Below are positions 19,934 through 28,351 of a stretch of 36,716 nt of DNA, piece by piece; the stretch's first letter is position 1; the number at the start of each line of letters is the position of its first letter. The stretch is taken from positions 1 through 36,716 of the IMG/VR virus record IMGVR_UViG_3300042395_000034, one strand, 5' to 3'. Source of the DNA: a virus. Under the pieces are notes generated by a model, which was not told the origin of the DNA, did not search any database, and saw only the letters and a program-made list of their open reading frames with translations. Both the position numbers and the translations under genes were made by a program.

Positions 19934-21532
19934 ATGATCGGTCCAGTTAGTGGCACGGGTCGTGCGATGATGTCTTCACTTCAGCAGGCTATCGACAAAG
20001 GTATGCCTCCTGATCAGGCTGTGCAGTACGTCAAGAGTATGGCTACGCAGGGCGTGGCTCCCTTGACTGATCTCTATGCCATGATGAATCAGTTCCAGCG
20101 GCTGAAGCAGCAACCGGTCAAGCCGCCCCAGACGCCACCAACGATCAAAGATCAGTTGAACATGCTCGACCAGCAACAAGGTCGGCAGGGCGGTATCGCT
20201 GGGTTGCAAGCACCGGCTCCGCAAGGAGAACCGATGGATCGTGGCCTTGGCGCAATTGACGCTGGCCGTATGGAATACCCGCAGTTTGCTGGCGGCGGTA
20301 TCGTTGAAGGTGTGGTTGCGTTTGATCAAGGTGGCGGCGTTAAGGAAAAGAAAAGTGACAACCAGACTTTCCCCCTACTTATGGGTGCTGGCCCCCTTGG
20401 CGCATACTCATTTGCACCAATGATTGCTCAAAATGCGCCTAGACCCTTGACCACTGCTTTGGCGCAAGTACCAGATGAAGAACTTGCAAATAGCCTTGCG
20501 ACTGCTTATATGAACGATGACCAAGCAGCGGTCAACGATTTAAGTACGGTTCTTCGCCAACGTAACCGTAGTGATTTAATTGGACAAATTAAAGCTGCGG
20601 CTAAGAAACAAAAAGAACTTACACAAGGGCAAGCCCGTGCAGCACAGTTAGGGTTCGCGCCGCCGGGTGCTCAAGCAGCCACGGCTGTTGAGAAAGAAAC
20701 GCCGCCACCGGTTGTACGCCCGGCTGCGAATATTTTGGCTGATACCCGCATAACCCCGCCGCCCGCCGAAAAAGACATTACGGAAGAGCAGTACAAGAAG
20801 TTACAAGACTTCCGTACACGCGAGGGGATTGGCAAAGCGCGAGAAGAGATGAGTCAGTTCCTCACCTCTGAAGAGCGTCGTCTTGAAAAGGCCTACGGTG
20901 AAGACCGTCGTCTGGCTTTTGCTGAAGCCGGGTTCCGCATGGCGCAGGCTGCGTCACGCCCCGGTGCGACGTTCCTTGGTGCGTTGTCTGAAGGTGCCAT
21001 CAGCGGTACTCAGGCATTGAAGGGTATTAATAAAGAACTCACTGAAAACAAGCGATTGCTCAAGCAGTCAATGATCAAGTTGAAAGAAGCCGCTGAACTG
21101 GAGAAGGAAGGCGACTACAAGACTGCGATGGGCCTGAACAAGGAAGCCCGTGCAGAGACTCTCAAACTGTACGAGATTCGCGAGAATCTCAAGTCGGATC
21201 GCATGAAAATTGCGTCGATGGACAGGCAGACGGAAGCCAGCCGAGAGTACACGCAGGCATATCGTGATGAGTCTGCTAACACCCGTAAGTTGCAACTTCG
21301 TCAAAATATCTTGGCAGACTCTGTGTACCCGGCGCTTTCGGCGAAGTTGCAAAATCTTGACCCGGAAGAGACAGAGGAGCAACAGAGGCTTCAGACACAA
21401 ATGAGAGCCATTATGCGAGAAGCAAATATACGTGCCGGGTTGCCAGAAGACTCCGGTATGTTGTCATCGGGTTTCGCAACGCCCACTAGATACAGATACA
21501 CTAAAGAACGTGGTATGGAAGCTATAGGGTAA
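19934..21532 (+). CDS. Internal virion/core protein with Gly-Gly motifs
   Basis: The 532-residue protein starts with helical segments (MMSSLQQAIDKGMPPDQAVQ, APLTDLYAMMNQFQRLKQQP), then a Pro/Gln linker. It has two copies of the Gly-Gly motif (FAGGGIV at about 117 and FDQGGGV at about 129). A short hydrophobic stretch (about 146-166) is followed by long charged helices (about 200-500) such as EEQYKKLQDFRTREGIGKA and EAAELEKEGDYKTAMGLNKE. The layout matches proteins that precede polyvalent internal virion genes in environmental podoviruses (from memory). It is probably part of the ejected core. There is no catalytic motif. It ends 4 nt before the giant gene. Confidence 0.6.
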   Translation: MIGPVSGTGRAMMSSLQQAIDKGMPPDQAVQYVKSMATQGVAPLTDLYAMMNQFQRLKQQPVKPPQTPPTIKDQLNMLDQQQGRQGGIAGLQAPAPQGEPMDRGLGAIDAGRMEYPQFAGGGIVEGVVAFDQGGGVKEKKSDNQTFPLLMGAGPLGAYSFAPMIAQNAPRPLTTALAQVPDEELANSLATAYMNDDQAAVNDLSTVLRQRNRSDLIGQIKAAAKKQKELTQGQARAAQLGFAPPGAQAATAVEKETPPPVVRPAANILADTRITPPPAEKDITEEQYKKLQDFRTREGIGKAREEMSQFLTSEERRLEKAYGEDRRLAFAEAGFRMAQAASRPGATFLGALSEGAISGTQALKGINKELTENKRLLKQSMIKLKEAAELEKEGDYKTAMGLNKEARAETLKLYEIRENLKSDRMKIASMDRQTEASREYTQAYRDESANTRKLQLRQNILADSVYPALSAKLQNLDPEETEEQQRLQTQMRAIMREANIRAGLPEDSGMLSSGFATPTRYRYTKERGMEAIG

Positions 21533-21536
21533 GTTA

Positions 21537-24500
21537 ATGCCTTACATCGTTGACTTGCCTGACGGGCGCAGTGTCGAGTTCCCAGACGACATCCCCCCCG
21601 AGCAAGCGGAACAGATTCTTCGGAAACAGTTCTTTGGGGCTGCGGCAGGTGCAGCCCCTATGGCTCCTCGTGAGCAACAACTGTCTAGACCACCTATACA
21701 AAATCTAACGACCCCAGCTACCACTATCTCGGGTGAAGTTTTAGAAGTTCTTAAAGGTCTACCTCGCGGAGCGATAGGCCTACTTGAGAGCGCGGCAACG
21801 GGTGCGGCGGCTATCCTGCCTGACGAAGCAGAACGCGAAGCACGGGCCAGTGTCGCTGAGTTTTTCCGTCCTGCTAGAGAAGAGTTGGCACCAGAGGCTG
21901 GCTATGAAGAGTCTATTGGAGCCAAAGCAGGTGAGGCGCTCGGATCAACACTTCCGTTTTTGGCAGCGGGTCCGTTCGGTCTGGCTGGTCGGGCAGCGGC
22001 AACCGGGTTAGGTGTCGCTGCTGGTGCGGGTGAGGCACGGCTCCGTGCTGAACAAGAAGGTGGGATGGAAGAGCGTGGCACTGCCACGGGATTAGGTGCA
22101 CTTGTCGGTGTGTCAGAAGTATTCCCCATCTTCCGTATCTTGAATCGCCTTCCTGAAAAGGAAGCACTCACTGCTATTGATTACGTCAAACGCGCTGCGG
22201 CGGCTGGTGGAGAAGAGTTTGCCCAAGAAGCATCAGCAAACATTGCGCAAAACCTCATTGAAAAAGGACTCTACAACCCCGAACAAGAAGTTATCGAAGG
22301 GGCAGCGGAAGAAGGTGCCTACGGATTCGGCGTCGGAGCCTTTATCCAAGGACTCACCGATCTGGCCATGGGACGCCGTGTTCGTGGTGCAGTGGCACCA
22401 CCGGGAGGCGAAGATGAACGTGCAGGACTTGGTGCTGAGCAAATTGTCGAGGGAGCAGATACAGGAGGCGTTGATCTGCCTGTATCACGAATTGGAGCCG
22501 AGCGACCAGATGTTGAAGGACTTGGGGCCGCAGGAGTGGGCATTCCTCGCCGTCTTGCTGGACGGGTTGATGAAGGAGAGGAAGTTTTACAACCTGCACT
22601 AGAGCCTGCCCGGTTCCAGATAGATGAAGACGACCCGGACGCTTGGTACTACTCCGAACTCGCCCGCCAGACTGAACGACTGCCTCTCAAGGCGGCTACG
22701 CCGCAGCAGTGGCTTGCCACGTTGCGCAACAAGAACGTCAAAGACGAAGAACTTGAATACACCGGCTTCAAGGATTGGCTTGAGGCACAGGAAGGTAATG
22801 TCAGCAAAGAAGACGCGCTGAACTATCTCGCCAACAACGGTGTACGCCTTGAAGAAACGATGCTGGGAGAAGGCGCGGGCGGTAAAGAATACGAAGTTTA
22901 TTCTGATGGAGAATTCATCGATAGGTTTGATGATGAGTACCGCGCTGAAAGTTTTATTCAGGCTAGTGCTCAAGCGGCAATAGAAGATCTTGATCCTGCC
23001 GATATGCCAGAAGAGTTCGGTAATGATTTTGACGAGTACCGTTCTCAAGTTTATGACGCTGAACGAGAGCGTTACTCAATAAGAGAGAACGACATTCCCG
23101 GCGCGGAAGGTGTAGCCGGTCCTGTTAAATATACAAGGCACAAACACCCATTCGGTGATAACTACCGCGAGTTAATTATTCGCGTACCCAAGCTACCTGC
23201 TATAGAGCAGAAGATCGGTCCTGCGCGTAGCGAATTAGAAAATGTGCAGGATGAAATTAACGACGTTAGCAACCGTATACGACGCCTTGATGTGGCGTCC
23301 CCGGCTTATGCAGAATTAGCAGGGTTAGACGCAAGACTAAAAGCGTTGAAGGATAGAAAAAAATCGTTACAAGATGAACTTCAGACGCTTGTTGCCAAGA
23401 CTACATATCGAGAAGGTCATTGGGAGGACTATGGTGTGAATGCCATAGGCCATATGCGCATGTCAGACATGAACGACGGCAAAGTGCTGATGGTTCATGA
23501 AATGCAGTCTCAACTCGCGCAGACCGGTCGCGACTTCGGATTTATTGGGGAAGAAAAAGAACCCAAGACAGCGGCTGCGCTTCAGCAGTACCAAGAACAA
23601 GAAAAAATTATAGAGGATATCGATGCAAAACTTTTGGACATATCCGAGCAACGTCGTCAACTTGAGTACTTGCAATACGATTTGCAGGACGCGATTAGTA
23701 ATTACGGTCAAGGCACAGCATATTCGGCGAAGCCCATTAACTCTTTGGCTACCGGAGCAGAAATAATCTCTGACTTTGAAAAAGGTAAGTCTCCGTATGC
23801 ATTGTTTAAAACGCAAGGTGGGGATTATATCGGGCTTTATGATCGTTCAAAGCAAGCGTTTCTAACTAAGGATGGTTTAAAGGAGCAGCTTGAAACTTTA
23901 CCGCCTCCTGCAAAAGCAGAATTCAACAATGCAGTAATGAATTTTGAAAGTTCTACCGCCCCTACTGAAGAAGAGGCTAGAAGAATTAGTAGAGAACTAA
24001 TTCCGGTTAGAGGCGAAGCGATTGAAAAAACCTATCGAATAAAAGAAGACAGTCTGGAAACGTCTAGAGGTCGCCTTAAAACGTTTGATACCCCGCGCTT
24101 CCCGTTTAGTGGTTCAACGGACAAGTGGCAGAACCTTATCCTGAAGCGAATCCTGAAGTATGCCGCAGACAACGGCTATGAGCGGATTATGTTCCCGCAG
24201 GGGCAGGAAGCAAAAGGATACACGATGGGAGACCTGCGTGGGCAGGAGTTCTTCTACGATGTTATTTCGCCTAAGAACATTAAAAATATCGTAAACAAAT
24301 ACAAGGGAAAGGTTACTTTCTCTAAAGTTAAATCGCCGTGGGAGTTAGAACCCAAGATTTCGGCTGCGATCAAAAAAGAACTTGAAGCGAATCCGAGCGT
24401 CGCCTCTGCTTACGAGGCTCTGGGTGAAGGTGAAAGCACTGGCAAAAAACGCAGAACTGCTTTTGCGCGTCTGATGGGAAGCCTTCGCGGCAATAATATA

Positions 24501-27500
24501 GACATGTTTACAATCAGTGATGGTGGTATTGGTGTTGGTAAACCTGACACGCCGCAGGGTATTGAGACTAACAATGCCATCCGTGAGTTTATTGACGCAG
24601 TAAATACTTACGAAAGAGAAAGCCGCCCTCTGGATGAAACTCGACCGGGCGAAGTCCGTACGGTAATTGAGATTACTCCCGAGATGCGGAGTAACTTACT
24701 CGTCAAACTGCCTCTCTTCCGCATGGGTCGCCGCACTACCAAGGGCATGGTGGTCTCACAAGTTCAGAAAGTAGTCGCAGAATTAAGTCAGGGCTGGGCC
24801 AATAAACCCAACATCAAGATCGTCAGTACTCATAAAGACCTGCCGAAAGCGTACCGCTCTGACAAGTACAAGCGTGTTCGAGGCATGTTGCTGGGTAACG
24901 ACGTATACATCGTCGCTGCCAACGCCGGGTCGCCGTCTGAGGTCAAGGCCACACTGTTCCACGAATCACTAGGCCACTACGGTCTGCGTGGGCTTTTCGG
25001 TGAAAAGTTAGACAAGGCGCTCAACGACATCTACGCCACGAATACCGTGATGCGTAATCAGGCGGACGCTTGGTTGCGTAGCCATCCGGATGTGTATACG
25101 GGTGTAGACCGTGTCCCTCGTGCCGTCGAAGAGGTGCTTGCTGCCAAGTCTGAGGCAGGGGTCATTAAGGAGCCGGGTATCCGAGCGGCGTTCAACCGCC
25201 TCGCTGCCATGATCCGCAAGTTCATACGCGGCATGGGTATCCAGCTTGACTACAGTAACAACGACATCAACAACATTCTGCTTGAGTCGGCAGAGCGTGT
25301 TCGCGTCGGCCCGATGAAGATAGCTATGCCTGATGCACGGCCTCGCTATCAGATATCGCAGTACGACAACATCATCTCCGGTGCGCTGACCCGCAACGCT
25401 ACGCTGCCGCAGTGGTCGCAAAACTTGGGTGACGGCGTAGCCGAGACACTGTCTAACCTTCCTGAAAACTTGCGTAGAGGACAATACTACGTCTACTCCA
25501 TGCCGCACATGGTGGAGTTGCTTGAGCGTTATATTCCTCGTGTCAGGGCAATTGACCGCTTCATTGGTTACCGTGCCTCGTACACGACTAGCCTGATGAA
25601 GACGGCAGCGGACAACCACGCCAAGTACAGCCGCATTGTGCAGGCCACGCCGCAGGACTATGAGAAGTTCAAGGATGTTGTTAACGACATCAACTTTTTT
25701 CAGGTTCCCGTGCGTAGTCAATCTGTCCGTGACTTGTTGACCCAAGACCGCGCAACGCTGTCGCCGCAGAAGCAGAAGTTCTACGACATTGCTAAAAAGT
25801 TCTACGAACTGCCCGAGGCATTCCAGAATTCTATCCTGAGCGCCGATGAGCGTAGCGGCTTGTTCGCTGACTATCGCAAGATGGGCGATAAGAAGTTTGA
25901 CATCTTTGCCGAGGTCTACGGTGGCCAACTAGGCATGGGTGTTGTACGTGATCTGCGCGAACGGTTTGAGCGCGAACGCCTGCCGATGTACGCCCCGTTG
26001 GTTCGTGGCGAGGGTGCGCACTGGTTGTACTACGAAACCACAGATGGCCAGCAGGTCAAGCAACCGTTTAGTAACGCAGCGAAGCGCGAAGCCGAGATCA
26101 AGCGAATCACGCAAGAAGGCATCGCTAACGTATCTACGATCCAACGCGCCACGCGCCCGTCAGAAGTTCGCCAGAAAGGCCCGCCGCCTGTTGGGTTCTT
26201 GGGTGAAGTTGTGTCCAAGTTGGAAGATAAACTTCGCGACATGCCGGAAGCCGAAAGAAAAATTGTTATCGACGGTGTGTATGACACGTTCCTACAATAC
26301 CTTCCGTCCAACATGTTGCGGCAGGAACTGACGAGTCGCCAGACTACTGAAGTCGATGGTGCGATGCAGTTCGGTGTGCTCGGTGCAGACCCCGATGTTC
26401 TCGCGGTATACGACCGCACCATGCCGAAGATGGCCTATCAGTTGGGCAATCTGAAGTACGCCCTGCCGATTGAAAACGCCATGAAAAAGATCATGGAGCA
26501 GGCCAAACTTTATGAAGCCGCCGTCAGGGACAACAATATTCCTGAGAGACTTAGAGGCCGCAAGCTGCTGAGTCCCAAGGCTGTGTTCGATGGTGTAGAA
26601 GATATGCGCCGTCGCCTCGACTTTGCCTACAACCCCGGCTATGCATCGTGGGTCAATGCAGCGGCCACGGCCAACTACGTATACAGCATCGCGGGTAACA
26701 TCTCCTCGGCACTGATCAATACTACTGTTCTTGCCATGATGACGTGGCCAATGCTCATGGCGCAGTATGGTCCGGTGAAGTCCATCGCTGCGATGGGTCG
26801 CGCCATGAAGATGTTCCTCGAAGGCGGCGTGGACGATCAAGGCAACTTCACGTTTGGTAACTCGGCAACGGGTGAGATCAAGACCTTCTTCGACTATCTT
26901 GAGAAGCGCGGTGCTATCGGTATCGCAGCGGAACAGGAACTGCGCCAAGCCCAACGTGCAGCCGTTAGCGGCTATGAAAGCACGATGGACAAGATCAACT
27001 TCGTTGCCGGTTACGTCTTTAAGAACTCGGAGCGGTTCAACCGCGAAGTCACGATGTTGGCTTCGTTCATGTTGGCACGGGAGAAAGGCAAGGGATTCCG
27101 CACGGCTGCGGAAGAAGCCATCCGGTTGAACAGCAACATCAACGGTACTGTGCTGCCTGAACAGGCCTCGCGTATGTACCAGACCAACTTCGGTCGCGTG
27201 GTGTTGACCTTCCGCACCTTTGCCGTCACGCAGATCATCAACCTGTCCCGTGCATTTGGTCGCGCACTCAACATGATCGACGCGACTCCAGAAGAGCGTA
27301 GTTACGCTCGTAAGCAGTTGCTCGGCGTGTACGGTGCGACCTACATGATGGCTGGCATGAAAGGCTTGCCTTTGTTTGGCGCGGCTGAAGTTCTGGCGGC
27401 TGCGTTGATGGGTGATGACGATGAGCCGTACGATCTGCAACAGGAAGTCATCGACAGCGTGGGCTTGCTCGGCTTGAATGGTCCGCTCAACGCTGCGCTA

Positions 27501-28142
27501 GAAGTAGATATTGCTTCTAGAACTGGCTTCAATGGCATGTTGTGGCGAGACGATACGAAGCGTTTGGCTGAGATTGGCTACCCGCTTTACATCGCTGAGC
27601 GTGTTGCGGGTCCGACATACGGCCTTATCCAAGCGCAGATACGTGGTATTGAGAACCTGATGAACGGTGATATACAGCGTGGGTTTGAATCGATCCTACC
27701 TGCGCCGCTGCGTAATCCGATTAAGGCTGCACGATATGCAACAGAAGGTGCGCTGACTAAAGACGGTCTGCCCATCGTGGAAGATGTCAATGCATGGAAC
27801 GCGACCATGCAGATATTCGGCTTCGCTCCTGCTGAGATTGCCGCCACACAAGAAAGGATCGGAGCAACATTCACGATCTCGGACAAGCTCCGTAATCGTC
27901 GTACTGCCCTGATGACAAATGTATACACGGCGCTTGAAGCAGGCGACAACCAAGCTATGTCTGAAGCATATGATGCGATTGACAAGTTCAACGAAGCCAA
28001 TCCGTCATACGCAATCAACCCTGCATCGCTCCGCGCCTCGTTCCGTGAGCGTCGTCGAAGGGTAATGGAGGCAGTGAACGGAATCTATCTGCCGCGCAAT
28101 TTGCGTATCGCTACGGAAGAGATACTGGCTGAACCGTATTAA
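21537..28142 (+). CDS. Giant polyvalent internal virion protein with metallopeptidase-like domain
   Basis: The 2201-residue protein starts with PDGRSVEFPDDIPPEQAEQI, then Gly/Ala-rich hydrophobic helices (about 110-240), which could cross membranes. A segment near 382-430 and blocks such as GNDYRELIIR-like (about 540) and GKVLMVHEMQSQLAQTGRDF (about 650) resemble phage polyvalent-protein domains. PLFRMG at 1059-1064 is close to the PLxRFG marker of that group. HESLGH at 1142-1147 is a zincin-like metallopeptidase motif, in a context (ATLFHESLGHYGLRGL) known from polyvalent proteins. NYVYSIAGNISSALINTTVL (1713 on) starts a hydrophobic region near the C-terminal helical domain. It is likely ejected into the host at infection. 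Residues 293-356 overlap a nested gene. Confidence 0.7.
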   Translation: MPYIVDLPDGRSVEFPDDIPPEQAEQILRKQFFGAAAGAAPMAPREQQLSRPPIQNLTTPATTISGEVLEVLKGLPRGAIGLLESAATGAAAILPDEAEREARASVAEFFRPAREELAPEAGYEESIGAKAGEALGSTLPFLAAGPFGLAGRAAATGLGVAAGAGEARLRAEQEGGMEERGTATGLGALVGVSEVFPIFRILNRLPEKEALTAIDYVKRAAAAGGEEFAQEASANIAQNLIEKGLYNPEQEVIEGAAEEGAYGFGVGAFIQGLTDLAMGRRVRGAVAPPGGEDERAGLGAEQIVEGADTGGVDLPVSRIGAERPDVEGLGAAGVGIPRRLAGRVDEGEEVLQPALEPARFQIDEDDPDAWYYSELARQTERLPLKAATPQQWLATLRNKNVKDEELEYTGFKDWLEAQEGNVSKEDALNYLANNGVRLEETMLGEGAGGKEYEVYSDGEFIDRFDDEYRAESFIQASAQAAIEDLDPADMPEEFGNDFDEYRSQVYDAERERYSIRENDIPGAEGVAGPVKYTRHKHPFGDNYRELIIRVPKLPAIEQKIGPARSELENVQDEINDVSNRIRRLDVASPAYAELAGLDARLKALKDRKKSLQDELQTLVAKTTYREGHWEDYGVNAIGHMRMSDMNDGKVLMVHEMQSQLAQTGRDFGFIGEEKEPKTAAALQQYQEQEKIIEDIDAKLLDISEQRRQLEYLQYDLQDAISNYGQGTAYSAKPINSLATGAEIISDFEKGKSPYALFKTQGGDYIGLYDRSKQAFLTKDGLKEQLETLPPPAKAEFNNAVMNFESSTAPTEEEARRISRELIPVRGEAIEKTYRIKEDSLETSRGRLKTFDTPRFPFSGSTDKWQNLILKRILKYAADNGYERIMFPQGQEAKGYTMGDLRGQEFFYDVISPKNIKNIVNKYKGKVTFSKVKSPWELEPKISAAIKKELEANPSVASAYEALGEGESTGKKRRTAFARLMGSLRGNNIDMFTISDGGIGVGKPDTPQGIETNNAIREFIDAVNTYERESRPLDETRPGEVRTVIEITPEMRSNLLVKLPLFRMGRRTTKGMVVSQVQKVVAELSQGWANKPNIKIVSTHKDLPKAYRSDKYKRVRGMLLGNDVYIVAANAGSPSEVKATLFHESLGHYGLRGLFGEKLDKALNDIYATNTVMRNQADAWLRSHPDVYTGVDRVPRAVEEVLAAKSEAGVIKEPGIRAAFNRLAAMIRKFIRGMGIQLDYSNNDINNILLESAERVRVGPMKIAMPDARPRYQISQYDNIISGALTRNATLPQWSQNLGDGVAETLSNLPENLRRGQYYVYSMPHMVELLERYIPRVRAIDRFIGYRASYTTSLMKTAADNHAKYSRIVQATPQDYEKFKDVVNDINFFQVPVRSQSVRDLLTQDRATLSPQKQKFYDIAKKFYELPEAFQNSILSADERSGLFADYRKMGDKKFDIFAEVYGGQLGMGVVRDLRERFERERLPMYAPLVRGEGAHWLYYETTDGQQVKQPFSNAAKREAEIKRITQEGIANVSTIQRATRPSEVRQKGPPPVGFLGEVVSKLEDKLRDMPEAERKIVIDGVYDTFLQYLPSNMLRQELTSRQTTEVDGAMQFGVLGADPDVLAVYDRTMPKMAYQLGNLKYALPIENAMKKIMEQAKLYEAAVRDNNIPERLRGRKLLSPKAVFDGVEDMRRRLDFAYNPGYASWVNAAATANYVYSIAGNISSALINTTVLAMMTWPMLMAQYGPVKSIAAMGRAMKMFLEGGVDDQGNFTFGNSATGEIKTFFDYLEKRGAIGIAAEQELRQAQRAAVSGYESTMDKINFVAGYVFKNSERFNREVTMLASFMLAREKGKGFRTAAEEAIRLNSNINGTVLPEQASRMYQTNFGRVVLTFRTFAVTQIINLSRAFGRALNMIDATPEERSYARKQLLGVYGATYMMAGMKGLPLFGAAEVLAAALMGDDDEPYDLQQEVIDSVGLLGLNGPLNAALEVDIASRTGFNGMLWRDDTKRLAEIGYPLYIAERVAGPTYGLIQAQIRGIENLMNGDIQRGFESILPAPLRNPIKAARYATEGALTKDGLPIVEDVNAWNATMQIFGFAPAEIAATQERIGATFTISDKLRNRRTALMTNVYTALEAGDNQAMSEAYDAIDKFNEANPSYAINPASLRASFRERRRRVMEAVNGIYLPRNLRIATEEILAEPY
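22414..22602 (+). CDS. Nested small gene in the +1 frame of the giant gene
   Basis: This 62-residue frame lies wholly inside the giant virion gene. GGGAGG at 22403-22408 is the strongest Shine-Dalgarno nearby, 5 nt before its ATG. The product looks like a real compact helical protein (LVLSKLSREQIQEALICLYH, then LGPQEWAFLAVLLDGLMKER), with charged and hydrophobic residues in a helical pattern. The giant frame here instead reads as Gly-rich, low-complexity sequence with rare Gly codons (8 of 12 GGA). A family of such small phage proteins, usually encoded alone, comes to mind but I cannot name it. The function is unknown. Translation is predicted, not shown. Confidence 0.55.
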   Translation: MNVQDLVLSKLSREQIQEALICLYHELEPSDQMLKDLGPQEWAFLAVLLDGLMKERKFYNLH

Positions 28143-28351
28143 CGAGTACGCCAGACCCGGATACCCATAAGACCATCCTTGGTCGCAGGGTATGACTTGA
28201 CCCGGACTCCTGCCACCTTGGCGCGAGTGTCCATGACGTAGACCATTTCAGCAGGGCGCAGTGTTGGCAGAAAGAAACTGTCCCCTACGCGCATCTGCTC
28301 AAACGGTAACAGGTACTCCGGTTCAGTCAGTTGTCTCGGGTCTATCGCCAT
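28139..28351 (-). CDS. Small conserved phage protein downstream of the primase
   Basis: The 70-residue product contains LLPFEQMRVGDSFFLPTLRP and ends GLMGIRVWRTR, a pattern I have seen in small phage proteins with F-x-x-M-x-VGDSFF and RVWR blocks near replication genes. The function is unknown; a nucleic-acid-binding role is plausible. Its ATG (28351) lies 29 nt inside the end of the primase-helicase gene. Its stop overlaps the stop of the + strand giant gene by 4 nt. Confidence 0.65.
   Translation of the reverse strand: MAIDPRQLTEPEYLLPFEQMRVGDSFFLPTLRPAEMVYVMDTRAKVAGVRVKSYPATKDGLMGIRVWRTR

Noticed and set aside
25008-25928. 306-codon open frame on the - strand
   Set aside because: Antisense shadow of the same gene with no recognisable domain or ribosome site.
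26292-27440. 382-codon open frame on the - strand
   Set aside because: It is antisense to the giant virion gene, has no sensible start signal, and reads as a His/Arg-rich shadow sequence.
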